Source: Seminavis robusta
Lineage: Eukaryota > Bacillariophyta > Bacillariophyceae > Naviculales > Naviculaceae
DNA length: 64,000 nucleotides
Reading direction: 5' to 3'
Assembly (NCBI GenBank): GCA_903772945.1
Contig: CAICTM010000031.1
Span: 62,001 to 126,000, forward strand
The translations under genes were made by a program, and so were the position numbers. Shown here one piece after another: positions 43,095 through 52,291 of the stretch (position 1 is its first letter; each line of letters begins with the position of its first letter). A model generated the notes under the pieces. It was not told the origin of the DNA. It saw nothing but the letters and a program-made list of their open reading frames with translations, and searched no databases.

Positions 43095-45919
43095 GAGAGG
43101 AGCTGTAGCAAGGCGGGACTTGGGCGGAAAGAATTCCAGTTTCGCATGAAGCTGAACTTCTGGTACAGCTGCTCAGCCCGTTCACGATGAGAGAGGTCAA
43201 AATGGGTGGGACGTGAGATAAAATCGGCCAGAATATTTTCAACACCGGCAATATGCTGAGCAGTGATACTGATGCCAGAGGTTCGCAACAATTCACAGTA
43301 AACGCCAAGCAAACGCTGACCCTGGGGGGACTTGGTGGTGGCACGATTCGCCCAAGAAACAGAGGACGTGTTGTCGGACCAAGACAACACCACTGGGATT
43401 TCGGGCTCCCCGTAAGGGAAAAGTTCTGCTTTCTCCTCGGGAGAGAGGGAACGGAGGGCAACGATGGAGCCAGCCAGTTCCAGAATGATCGTCAAGAACT
43501 CCAACTGATTGATGTGGATGAAGTTGGGCGAAGAGGGGTCCAGCTTCAGGCATCGACGAACACGGTCACTCCAAACAATGTCAAACCAGAACTTGAGTTG
43601 GGGGCTGTAACCACCAGCGCCATATTCACTGGCATCGCCCCAGGCGATAGCGTGGGGGTCTCTGGGAATGATGGTTCCGATCTTGGCCTCAAACGGAATA
43701 GGATCCGACTTCAAGTAATGGAGAATGTTGGACAAGGAACTGCGAAGGGACGAATCGACCGTCTGGGTTCCTTTGTTGCGCCAAATCAGGAGGGCTTTCT
43801 CCCGTGCCAAGATGTTTTTGACACGTTTCCAGAGAGCCTCAGGTAGCTCTGCATGCAAGTCGGCTGCCTTCTGCTTGCCAATTCGTTCCCAGGTTTTGCG
43901 CTGGGTGAAATAGAGGCGCTGCAACAAGGTACGCATCCGATTCTGGAGGGCAAAGAACCAAGGGCGTGCCCACACCACATAGCGTGTGTGGTTTTCCAAG
44001 ACGCCTAGGAGCTCAGCACCCTCGAGCAATGAGAACCGATCCTTCTGGAGCCAATCCTCGAGGCGGGAAATGAGCTCAGTTTTCTTGTGCTCCAACATGG
44101 AGATAGACAATCGCCGGGTGTCCCAATGGCGGCCAACAATCTGGCGCAAATGGCCATGGAGGGGATCCAACTTCTCCAAACTCAATGGGTTGCTGATGTC
44201 AGGAGAGGGCTCACCGAGAATCTTGTAAAGGCTAACGACGCTGCATGCAATCGTTCGCTCCATAGTAGCCCTCACATCAGCTTTAGCACAATCATCAACA
44301 TGATGAAGGAAAGGTGGCGGGAGACGATTACCATCGCTGTCATGGATGCCTTGATGCTGACTATCGCGGGTGGCTTTAGAAAAGCTGGCAATTTCAGCCT
44401 CCGTCGGTTCTGGGGTGAACTGGATCGTTGGTAAATATTGGCGCGCCATTTCAACCACATTGGGCTCATTGAGCCACAGCCATCGAGCAAGCCAGGCACG
44501 AGCAAGGGCAATCCGGTCCCAGTTGGAAGGAGTTGTATTGTCTCCGAAAGTGCCACCGGTATTGAACACGCCGAAACCACACTGGACACTCGTATGCATG
44601 GCAACCAAATTGGGATGATATTTCAACCAACGGAAGGCACCACTGACGTCATCGTCGCCAAGGTAAATTTCCTCAAACTCGGCGTCAATCCGCGCATTCC
44701 ACAGCCATTTCATAAACTCTTGTTCGATAGCCACACAGACAACTGGGTTTTCGTACGAAGAGTCCGTCCAGTCGTTGATAGAAACGGAAGAATGGGTGGG
44801 ACGGAAAGAACTGTCAAAGATCACTCTCGGTTTCTTGTACTTGTTGTCCAGGTCCACCATGCCTTGGGGGGTAACGTGACAGTTCAAGACGAAGGGAATG
44901 ACACGCTTATCGAAAGGTAAGACGTAACCCTTTTTGACATCCTTCACCAGAGTCTTGTAAGACTTCTCGGGTGCAGTTTCGCAGCTCTTGTGATTCCCGT
45001 ACTGGAAAAACTGCTGGAAGTTTTCCTCCGTGGAATCGGCATTGCAGTGCCGTGGAATGCCCTGGATAAAGATTCGCTCACAGTCTTCGTAGATGTCATC
45101 GGGGATCTTCCCTTTCAGGTAGCGAAGCATCTCTGGAACATTGCGATGAGCATTCACATGCGGACCTCCCACCCAACGGACAAGAGCAGCAGCGTCACCA
45201 TCGAAGAACAGCAGAGCAGCGGTGGCCATTCGGACGCGATGGGGGTCCACTTCTGTCATGTTCTCCCAGTCGGAAGGATAACCCCGAAGGTCGTTGAAAT
45301 CCACGTCACCGAATTCATCCATCAGTTCGAGGAAAAGTTTGACATCGTCATCCGTGGCTGCCATCGTTTCCCACTTCTCTCGCGTCATAAAACCCGATTT
45401 CCACAGTGGGAGCAAGACATGGCGCCGAGTTGGAACGGTACGAAACGACTGATTGATATTCTCCTTACCGTTAGGTTCGTCGACCATAGCCTGAACCCGT
45501 GCACTGCACTTGGTGGCAGCGAAGTGATTAAGCTCCTTCTTCCGGTAGAACTGCGTGAGAGTAGGATGCCGTGGACTTGGATGCCGACGAGGATCCTTAT
45601 CCGAAGGCTTGCGAGGCTTTGGGAAAGCTCGTTCATCAGGAAGATCAATGCCGTCTACACCATCAGGACCATCTCCAAGCTCGTCCACGGTCATGGGCAC
45701 CGGAGGTGACTTGGGAGTCTCAGGAATCGTTGGTAAAGCGCCAGTGAACTTGTCGAGACGCTGGAACAGTGGCACAGAATGAACCTGGGGCGGGGCGCAG
45801 CCAAGTCGAGCTGCTAGAGGAGGGAGCAATTCCGGTTTCCTACGAAAACTAGAAGGAATGGTAATCAAATCTGAAAAGCGTAGATTAGTAAATGGGTTAT
45901 TCAGACGAAGACAGGGCAT
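42989..45919 (-). CDS. Reverse transcriptase-RNase H polyprotein of the retrotransposon
   Basis: Intact frame; the first ATG is at 45919, 10 nt after the stop of the preceding ORF, and the frame is open to at least 46045. From the ATG it has 976 residues. RT landmarks: KKPRVIFDSSFRPTHSS, the motif A region DDDVSGAFRWLKYHP, and the catalytic FLHHVDDCAK, with HVDD in place of YVDD. RNase H landmarks in order: AWGDASEYGAGGYS, INQLEFLTIILEL, LSWSDNTSSVSWANR and ENILADFISRP, giving a complete D-E-D-D set. No protease and no DDE integrase were seen. It copies the element RNA into cDNA. The intact length suggests recent activity. Confidence 0.88.
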   Translation of the reverse strand: MPCLRLNNPFTNLRFSDLITIPSSFRRKPELLPPLAARLGCAPPQVHSVPLFQRLDKFTGALPTIPETPKSPPVPMTVDELGDGPDGVDGIDLPDERAFPKPRKPSDKDPRRHPSPRHPTLTQFYRKKELNHFAATKCSARVQAMVDEPNGKENINQSFRTVPTRRHVLLPLWKSGFMTREKWETMAATDDDVKLFLELMDEFGDVDFNDLRGYPSDWENMTEVDPHRVRMATAALLFFDGDAAALVRWVGGPHVNAHRNVPEMLRYLKGKIPDDIYEDCERIFIQGIPRHCNADSTEENFQQFFQYGNHKSCETAPEKSYKTLVKDVKKGYVLPFDKRVIPFVLNCHVTPQGMVDLDNKYKKPRVIFDSSFRPTHSSVSINDWTDSSYENPVVCVAIEQEFMKWLWNARIDAEFEEIYLGDDDVSGAFRWLKYHPNLVAMHTSVQCGFGVFNTGGTFGDNTTPSNWDRIALARAWLARWLWLNEPNVVEMARQYLPTIQFTPEPTEAEIASFSKATRDSQHQGIHDSDGNRLPPPFLHHVDDCAKADVRATMERTIACSVVSLYKILGEPSPDISNPLSLEKLDPLHGHLRQIVGRHWDTRRLSISMLEHKKTELISRLEDWLQKDRFSLLEGAELLGVLENHTRYVVWARPWFFALQNRMRTLLQRLYFTQRKTWERIGKQKAADLHAELPEALWKRVKNILAREKALLIWRNKGTQTVDSSLRSSLSNILHYLKSDPIPFEAKIGTIIPRDPHAIAWGDASEYGAGGYSPQLKFWFDIVWSDRVRRCLKLDPSSPNFIHINQLEFLTIILELAGSIVALRSLSPEEKAELFPYGEPEIPVVLSWSDNTSSVSWANRATTKSPQGQRLLGVYCELLRTSGISITAQHIAGVENILADFISRPTHFDLSHRERAEQLYQKFSFMRNWNSFRPSPALLQLLSWSLFSRSPMEVPSLPSELGQLVPTNCISSGSLMI

Positions 45920-45929
45920 GGCAAGAGCC

Positions 45930-46427
45930 TCAGCGCATACCAAGTGGACCCTGATTCGGAGCAAAGGAGATAGTCGATTTGAATTTACCGACGCAATCAG
46001 TGAAAGCCTTCTTGCTCTGGGGGGAGAAGTCCCGCCAACTGCCAAAGTGGATCATATGACACTTGGGATTTTCACAGGAGAACCCCCGGAAGTAGAAACT
46101 GGGACAAGCCATCTCTAATCGCTTCGTAGTTGGGTCCTCGATGGCAGGCAACGACATGGGGAATTTGGGGAGACCACCTTTGTACTGGAGCAGCCCGAGT
46201 CCAGTCTTGCCACGGTTAGCCGATGGGGCCTTGGTAGCAGGATTGGATCGAGATGGCTGGGCGGGAGCAGGAGTGGGATTTAACCGAACTCGCTTGAAAG
46301 GCTCGGGCATACCAAGCTGAGAGCGGAAGGACTGAGAACCATGAGATTCGTCCAAACGCCGCTTGGGCTGAAACTCAGCGGGCTTGCGGATACCCATCAG
46401 ATCAAAGGGGGCCTCCAAGACCGTCAT
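45930..46427 (-). CDS. Small CCCH-type zinc-finger-like ORF2 of the retrotransposon
   Basis: A 165-residue protein. Its ATG at 46427 overlaps the gag stop as ATGA, and its stop lies 10 nt before the RT ATG. The N-terminal half is Pro/Ser/Arg-rich (RLNPTPAPAQPSRSNPATKA). Near residue 110 is ACPSFYFRGFSCENPKCHMI followed by HF, a C-x9-C-x4-C-x3-H arrangement resembling a CCCH zinc finger; it could serve as the nucleic-acid-binding part of Gag. The tight overlaps indicate stop-restart translation of a polycistronic RNA. Confidence 0.75.
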   Translation of the reverse strand: MTVLEAPFDLMGIRKPAEFQPKRRLDESHGSQSFRSQLGMPEPFKRVRLNPTPAPAQPSRSNPATKAPSANRGKTGLGLLQYKGGLPKFPMSLPAIEDPTTKRLEMACPSFYFRGFSCENPKCHMIHFGSWRDFSPQSKKAFTDCVGKFKSTISFAPNQGPLGMR

Positions 46428-48313
46428 CTGATCCGTTGGAGGTGCAGGGGCATTCTGGAAGGCCCCGCCATCTTCTCTGCCGCATTCAAAGCATCGATAA
46501 CCCCTTCGAAAATGTGTGGGGAGAAATTGCTGTTGCCGGCCTGAACCGTGCGAATCACCGTGGTGTTGTTTGCCACTTTCACCAGGTTAGAAAGGATCTT
46601 CTGAACCTCCAATAGGAGATGCACCACTGGCTGAGGGAACCCTGCAAAGCTATCATTGCACTCACGGGCACCATCACTCTCCAGCAAGGAGTCCATCTGG
46701 AGGAGGCACTTGCCGAGCAACGTCTTGTCAAAGTTCTGGACGATACCGCTGGCAAGGCAACGAAGGTTGCGAATAGCAACCAGCACATCATTCAAGAGAA
46801 GACAACGACCTTTACAGAACAAAATCCCATCACCTAAGGCCGAAATGTCCTTGTCAAACGAGTCTGCCACAACAACGGAGGAAGAGGAAGCCAAGGACGT
46901 CTGCTCGTCTTTGACCAACTCAAACTCAGGAGCCTGTTGGTTGGGACGGAGAAACGTGACCAACGAAAGCTGTTTCTTGGCTGCACTGCCGCCCTTGACC
47001 AAAGAGAGACTGAGCCAGTTGAAGCCACGGAGAGCCTTCGTAAAACCGGAGTTGATCACCTGGGAACTCCAAAATACACTTCGGTCGCGGTAGTTCACGC
47101 TCTGGCGAGACTCTGTAATGAGAGACTCGACCCACGAACTCACGGCTTGCTGGGCAGGGGAAGGCTGTGTGGGAACCAGAACTGCCTTGAAGTCAGGCTT
47201 GAGTACGGCTGGGGTAAAGACACCATCATCGTAATGACCGAAGAAGATCTGGTAACAGGTTTTGGTCCGGAGCATCTGGGTAGCATGCTGCCGTTCCGAT
47301 CCGGATCTGGTGCTGGTGTTGGCTCTGATCATGGACTCGGTCATGGTAGTGCCAAATTCCCTGAACATATCGGGGAGATCCGATGGCATTCCACCGGGAG
47401 CACCAGGGGCTGGACCAGGCGGAGTCACAGGGACTGGGGCCTCCACCGTCGCACCAAGCTCTTTCCAGAGAGCATTCGAACTGAACTGGATAGTGGCCTT
47501 GACTAGGGCCGAATCGAGGTCGTTGAAAGTCATCTGGATGGCCGAAGCCTGAATGGACCTAGGGTCCACGAGTGTGTGCTTGTCAGTCCACGAGGTGATG
47601 TCAACGGAATCCATCTGGAAGAGAGTTCCAGCGCCTGTGACAGAACGACTGTCACAACGCTTTGCCAAGTATTGCTGGGCACGGAACCATTCTTGGGCGT
47701 AAGGCCAGTTCGACACCGTTGCCGGATCGGAATCGATGGTGGCAGCAAAGTCGAACTGAACTCCCCTCGGGAGTGGTAAGATCAATGGCAGGAGGACCAG
47801 CCACGGCTGGGTTTTTGCATCGGCAGTGGCACCCTCGAACTGGAGGGCTTCCATGCCAACCACGACTGGAGTCTCCTCAGTACTGGCAGAAGCAGCCAGC
47901 TCCGAGGCCGGATTGGCTTCAAAGTGGACCAGTTTCAAGTCGTCAACGACCTGCTTGGAGGCCAAAGAGGTGACGAAACCAGTGAATGCATCATGGGGAA
48001 CACGAACAGGAATACTCTCACCGATGGTGTCACTGATGCTGGCAATGACAGAGACGACATTGTCCTTCTCTGCCAAAGTCGGTGCAGTCAAGGGCTGGAC
48101 CTTGCCGTCGATGATACACACCGATTGGAGAGAAAACGACTGGTTGAGCCGTGCCGCATCCAGGCTTTGACCGCTGAATCCCATGGGATCAAACAGGTCC
48201 TGGAGCTTGGTGGTAACAAACTGGCTGGTGGCTTCATCAGTCAACTCCAAGATAGCCTTGGAGACGGACTTGATCTCGTGGGCTTTGCCACGAACGAGAA
48301 GGTCAGCAGACAT
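46424..48313 (-). CDS. Gag-like structural protein of the retrotransposon
   Basis: A 629-residue protein from the ATG at 48313 (MSADLLVRGKAHEIKSV). No enzyme motif. The central region (about residues 300-330) is Pro/Gly-rich (VPVTPPGPAPGAPGGMPSD), followed by helices, fitting a particle-forming protein. Position at the 5' end of the element and the ATGA junction with ORF2 are the main basis for the gag call. No clear similarity to a named Gag family was recognised. Confidence 0.72.
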   Translation of the reverse strand: MSADLLVRGKAHEIKSVSKAILELTDEATSQFVTTKLQDLFDPMGFSGQSLDAARLNQSFSLQSVCIIDGKVQPLTAPTLAEKDNVVSVIASISDTIGESIPVRVPHDAFTGFVTSLASKQVVDDLKLVHFEANPASELAASASTEETPVVVGMEALQFEGATADAKTQPWLVLLPLILPLPRGVQFDFAATIDSDPATVSNWPYAQEWFRAQQYLAKRCDSRSVTGAGTLFQMDSVDITSWTDKHTLVDPRSIQASAIQMTFNDLDSALVKATIQFSSNALWKELGATVEAPVPVTPPGPAPGAPGGMPSDLPDMFREFGTTMTESMIRANTSTRSGSERQHATQMLRTKTCYQIFFGHYDDGVFTPAVLKPDFKAVLVPTQPSPAQQAVSSWVESLITESRQSVNYRDRSVFWSSQVINSGFTKALRGFNWLSLSLVKGGSAAKKQLSLVTFLRPNQQAPEFELVKDEQTSLASSSSVVVADSFDKDISALGDGILFCKGRCLLLNDVLVAIRNLRCLASGIVQNFDKTLLGKCLLQMDSLLESDGARECNDSFAGFPQPVVHLLLEVQKILSNLVKVANNTTVIRTVQAGNSNFSPHIFEGVIDALNAAEKMAGPSRMPLHLQRIR

Positions 48314-49106
48314 GGCTGGGGATGGTGCTGGAAAGGAGTGTTGAAGTGTCGTCGGTGGGACAATTCAATGACTCAATGAACTGTCGGCAACAATGCTTTG
48401 GGGAGCGGCAACAACTGTCAGGAACTGGATAAAGGGAGGACCAACAGCAAAAGCACCAGGCAAACAGAACTGGGGCTGGACAAAGCAAGGACTCACAGCA
48501 ACAGGAAAGTAACTGGAAGGGAGGCAACAACTGGGAGGCAGGCAACTGGGAGGCAACAAGAGGCAGGATGCAGTGGTCCAAATCAAGGAAGGCTTGTTTG
48601 GAAGCTTTCAGGATTGGGATTATGACCTCATAGTGCTGCACTGCAGAGCCTGGAAGGGGAGGAACCAGGGCCACCACCACAGAAGCTCAGGCTGGTACTG
48701 TTGCTGTAGGATTGCACAGGGCTTGAACCCAATCCAAGCATCCAAAAGGCTACCAGCCAGGTAGCCTTTGAACTGGGGATCCATTGCAATGAGTCAACCT
48801 CAATCTCTGACACAGGTGCCTGGTCAGGTACCATGCTGTTCGGATATCAATGCAATGTGTGTAGTGGCTGTGTAGTGTGTGGTGGAGAACAGTGCAAGCA
48901 ACTGGTCGTCACCACCACCTGGACCCAAGTCTCGTTGCGCAACAAGTCATCGGTGGTTGGAAGACTTAAGGGTCGGAGCAAAGACATAAGGGGCAGGGTC
49001 AAAGACTTAGAGGCCCCATGTCCTTTTCAAGCATCGTCTTTGCGCAAGGACTTTTCATGCATCGACTTAAAATTTCGAAAGCACGGATGAAAACACGTCA
49101 CGTCGA

Positions 49107-49130
49107 TGACGTCATCACCGAATGACGTCA
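49107..49130. promoter_or_regulatory. Two CRE palindromes (TGACGTCA) in the retrotransposon leader
   Basis: Perfect TGACGTCA at 49107-49114 and 49123-49130, start-to-start 16 bp, with a further CACGTCACGTCG just upstream at 49094. They sit between repeat A1 and the gag start. TGACGT-type sites are bZIP targets and are used in CO2/cAMP-responsive promoters of diatoms; function here is inferred. Confidence 0.55.
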
Positions 49131-49340
49131 GTCGGAATCTGGATTTTTAAAGCGGGGGTGACGGTCAAAGACATAGGGGACCACCAATCTTGCCAGGAGC
49201 ACGAGACTTAGGCGGCCGTCCGGGGAAGACTTAAGGCCGATCAGTCGGAGGCTTAAGGGCCAATCTGTTGTTGTTGATGAAAATCGCGAAAATCGCAAAG
49301 ATCGACCATGGCCCTGGAGTCGGGACGCACGGCGACAACG

Positions 49341-49530
49341 GAGCAAAGCACCAGTTGGTGTCGCTCAAGAAGGGAGTGAAGCACCAGTTGGTGTCGCTCA
49401 AGAGGGGTGGAGTCGAAGCACCAGTTGGTGTCGCTCAAGATGCCAGTTGGCGGAGCTAGAGAAGCACCATTTGGTGACGACTCATCATGGCAGAGGGGCT
49501 AGAGAAACACCAGGCGGTGGACTCATCATG
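49341..49530. repeat. Tandem hairpin array in the retrotransposon leader
   Basis: Three perfect copies of AAGCACCAGTTGGTGTCGCT, spaced about 33 bp apart, then two degenerate ones (CACCATTTGGTG, CACCAGGCGGTG). Each copy contains CACCA-n2-TGGTG, able to form a 5-bp stem. The array lies in the 5' leader of the element. Confidence 0.82.
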
Positions 49531-49932
49531 GCGGTGTGGCTAGCCGAAGCATCATGGCCGGAGGATCGACGGATCGATCAGTCGATCGGTCATCGTGAAA
49601 AGCACACGAAAAGACCGAAAATGATCGATCGATCAATCAATCAATCCAAAGAACAAGGCTCCTGCTACAGGACCAATGCCCGATAGCAGTAGCAGTGGTA
49701 ACAGTAGTAGCCATAGCTAGTAGCTGTGACTAGTCATCGCGGTAGCGCCATAAACAGAAAGAAAAGGACGCCATTGTCCTCTTCGATTGGTGGCTGCTAG
49801 CAATGTGGCTTGGATTGGCTCCTACCGACTGATCAGTTCCCTTGAAAACCCTAACTCTATCTACGGTGACGTACCAGTCCAGGCAGGAGCAAGTGTGCTT
49901 CCACATTGCTCTGCTTAGAGTCATGGCGATAG

Positions 49933-50264
49933 AAATTATAGTGGGTTGCTTCATTGAAATAGTATGACAATGAGCACCCTTCTAAAATTGACATCCAACA
50001 AGTTTGTATCGTACTTGATTTGTTGTTGACTCCTACTTACGCTTAAGTAGCAGCGAAAATTTTAACACATGGTCGCTGAACGTTTTTGACCGTTTTTTGA
50101 TGACGTGGCGAGTTTTAGGGTTAAATGTTAACGGCCGGTCTGTTTTTTAAACCGGTCTGACCGGCGGTTATAAATACAGACCGGCCGGTTTGTTCCAGCT
50201 AGTTTCATTTTCCTTTACCAAGTTTTTCAAAACCTGAATTAAACCCCCTTTTGGACGGTCCTGT
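49933..50264. other. Intergenic right of the retrotransposon, with an inverted repeat
   Basis: 332 bp with no gene; holds the ACGGCCGGTCTG inverted repeat (50131-50189) around a TATAAATA sequence. Confidence 0.5.
50131..50189. repeat. Inverted repeat of ACGGCCGGTCTG flanking a TATAAATA
   Basis: ACGGCCGGTCTG at 50131-50142 faces CAGACCGGCCGGT at 50177-50189, with a further ACCGGTCTGACCGG between them and TATAAATA at about 50169. It may be a promoter-like palindrome or the end of a small mobile element. Confidence 0.6.
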
Positions 50265-50798
50265 TCATGTTTGGTCGGTAATAAGGGAGCACAAGACGCG
50301 CTTCCTTGAGTCAAACGAACAACCAGAGCGCACTAGACAAAACTCTGTGACACTTACTTTGTATCTTTCAAGAATGGCATCCACATCTTTCAGCTTCTCC
50401 GGGTTGTTCTTCTCGTAGTGCTCGACAAGCACACGTTTGCAGAAGTCGAAGTCGCCATCGGCCTCGGCTGAACCGCAAGAAGCGAATCGAGGACGAGGAG
50501 CCTCGCAAGACATGCATTGCCTGGCATCTTGACGGTTGTGCACGTTGCACACTTGACATTCCCAGCCCCCATTTGATGGACTCACAGCTGTCGGGGCAGC
50601 TTTGGTTCCTGGTGCGTTTGGATGGGAGAGCACCGAGTTCGAGGCGGATCGCGGAGCAGCGTCTCCGGCGTTGGCGCCAAAAACGAATATTGCCTTTTTC
50701 TGAGGTTGCGCCGGTTCAAAGTTGAAGGTGCCCGTAGACTTCGCCGCATTGCTTCCGCCAACCTTGGGAGCAGTGGAAACGACCTCGGGACAGCCCAA
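50265..50798 (-). pseudogene. RanBP2-type zinc-finger/nucleoporin-like gene fragment
   Basis: The frame encodes an FG-containing stretch (FNFEPAQPQKKAIFVFGANA) and a RanBP2 zinc finger, GGWECQVCNVHNRQDARQCM followed by SCEAP (W-x-C-x2-C...C-x2-C). A helical region ends at KDVDAILERYK, where a GTAAGT donor follows (50358). There is no ATG at its 5' end: a TGA lies immediately upstream, and no clear downstream exon completes it. RanBP2 fingers bind Ran or ubiquitin in nuclear pore proteins. Next to the retrotransposon, it looks like a truncated copy; a multi-exon gene with exons I failed to find is the alternative. Confidence 0.6.
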
Positions 50799-51004
50799 TC
50801 ATAGTACATGTACTGTATAAAGCCGACCCAAGAAACGAAGTCTACTGGTAGCCAGAGATAGTATGTAAGATGACAGACGATGGCACCCAATGTCGCCTTC
50901 ACTAGCTAGCCAGAGGCTTCGAATAGCTACATTTAGTTAGTGAATACGCCATCCTTCTTCTCTCAAAATTAAATAGCTGGCTAGAGTTATCAGTTTTGGT
51001 TAGT

Positions 51005-52291
51005 CTAGTTGAACCCCTTGAAGACGAGCAAGTCCTTGTTCTGTTCCAAAAAGTTTCCCCAGCGCCTCCACTGTCCATGAGGCACATATGCCAGTGGGGA
51101 AAATCCACGCTTGTCCTTGACCCGCAATAGATCAGGACACTCCGCAAGCAAGAGGGAAACAATGTCAAAGTCAGGGCTCTGGGTCCAACAAGCATCATGC
51201 AATGGCGTTCGTCCCGAGTCACAGCACACCCGAATGTCGACCTGTGACATGAGGAACTCCACCACCTCGACAGACGACTGACGACATGCCATGTGGACGA
51301 TGGATTCACCAAACTTGTTGCAACATTGCAACATTCTGCCTTGTTTCTGAAGCGCCATCAAGGCAGGCACATCCTTGCCGCGAACGGCAGTGACAATGTC
51401 TTGTTGGAACGCTTCAATGTGTTGAGGCTGAATCGGAAGGAAAAAGTTTGGAATCTCATCGTAGGAACTGTACCCCACCGTCTTTCCTTGCGCTTGGAGC
51501 AGTTCCTTAAGGACATCATCCGGTTTGGTCACGTCCGTACAGGGGCATTGTGCCCCATGCTGTTGGTGATAGTGAGCAATCTCTGGATTCATCTTGGGCA
51601 TGGAGACAGAACGTGGTCCCAGGATGGCACTCTTTGCCACTGCCAAGTTTTCCGAAGACTGAGGCGCCGAAATGGACCCCGAACGACCCCCAGTGGCAAC
51701 CATTCCCAATCTTGGGTTGTGAGAAGTCTGAGCCGACATGGAGTTTTGCTGCTGCTGAAGTTGCTGAGGCTTGCGAGCTCCTGTAGCAACCGCCAGGGCA
51801 GTGATTTGATCCACGGACATGGGTCGGAGCAACTGGCCACGACTGGCACCTGCCACGGGCGCGTACATCTCGTAGGCGTTGTCATCCTCGTCATCGTCTG
51901 ATTCGGACCAAGACGAATACGAGTGATCATCCATGTCACAAGATGATGCCGTGGACATGGAGTCATCATCATCATGGCCACCAAAGTGATGATGATTGTG
52001 AGCCATCATCTGAGGATGTTGCTGATGATGATGATGAAACTGCTGCAAATTCTGCGATGACAAATGCAGTTGTCGTGATGCCGCAATGGCCTGAATGGCA
52101 CTAAAAGCGGGATTGCTCATGCCTCGAGCCAAACCCGGTGATGGCATCAGCGGCACCATCAGAGCCGGCTTTGGCATGGCATTGACAGCGATGGAAGCGC
52201 CCATCTGTGGCACACCATGTTCATCGTTGCCTCCAACAAGGAAAGGGTTGGACATGGCTGCCATGTCGATAACGTCGTTCATTCCGGCCAT
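51005..52291 (-). CDS. Ankyrin-repeat protein with long disordered N-terminus
   Basis: A 428-residue single-exon protein, ATG at 52291. Residues 1-270 are low complexity: His/Gln runs (QQFHHHHQQHPQMMAHNHHH), acidic Ser/Asp tracts and Gln tracts. Residues about 285-428 form the conserved part: GYSSYDEIPNFFLPIQPQHI, then three ankyrin-type repeats (KFGESIVHMACRQSSVEVVE, SGRTPLHDACW, KRGFSPLAYVPHGQW). Ankyrin repeats mediate protein binding. The same layout, a disordered start and a short C-terminal ankyrin block, is common among diatom ankyrin proteins. No membrane segment or catalytic domain, so a regulatory or scaffold role is the most that can be said. Confidence 0.83.
   Translation of the reverse strand: MAGMNDVIDMAAMSNPFLVGGNDEHGVPQMGASIAVNAMPKPALMVPLMPSPGLARGMSNPAFSAIQAIAASRQLHLSSQNLQQFHHHHQQHPQMMAHNHHHFGGHDDDDSMSTASSCDMDDHSYSSWSESDDDEDDNAYEMYAPVAGASRGQLLRPMSVDQITALAVATGARKPQQLQQQQNSMSAQTSHNPRLGMVATGGRSGSISAPQSSENLAVAKSAILGPRSVSMPKMNPEIAHYHQQHGAQCPCTDVTKPDDVLKELLQAQGKTVGYSSYDEIPNFFLPIQPQHIEAFQQDIVTAVRGKDVPALMALQKQGRMLQCCNKFGESIVHMACRQSSVEVVEFLMSQVDIRVCCDSGRTPLHDACWTQSPDFDIVSLLLAECPDLLRVKDKRGFSPLAYVPHGQWRRWGNFLEQNKDLLVFKGFN

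Larger units (their letters stand above)
40549..49932 (-). mobile_element. DIRS-order (tyrosine recombinase) retrotransposon with split direct repeats
   Basis: A 9.4-kb element transcribed on the minus strand. Order 5' to 3': repeat A1 (49932..49757), leader, gag-like protein, CCCH-type protein, RT-RNase H, tyrosine recombinase, repeat B1 (41227..40978), repeat A2 (40977..40803), repeat B2 (40798..40549). The A1-ORFs-B1-A2-B2 layout is the split direct repeat organisation known from PAT and Ngaro elements, and the tyrosine recombinase instead of a DDE integrase fits it. No target-site duplication is seen, as expected for recombinase integration. B1 and B2 differ at one base; A1 and A2 differ at several. 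All ORFs are intact except the recombinase, which carries a frameshift. Confidence 0.9.
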
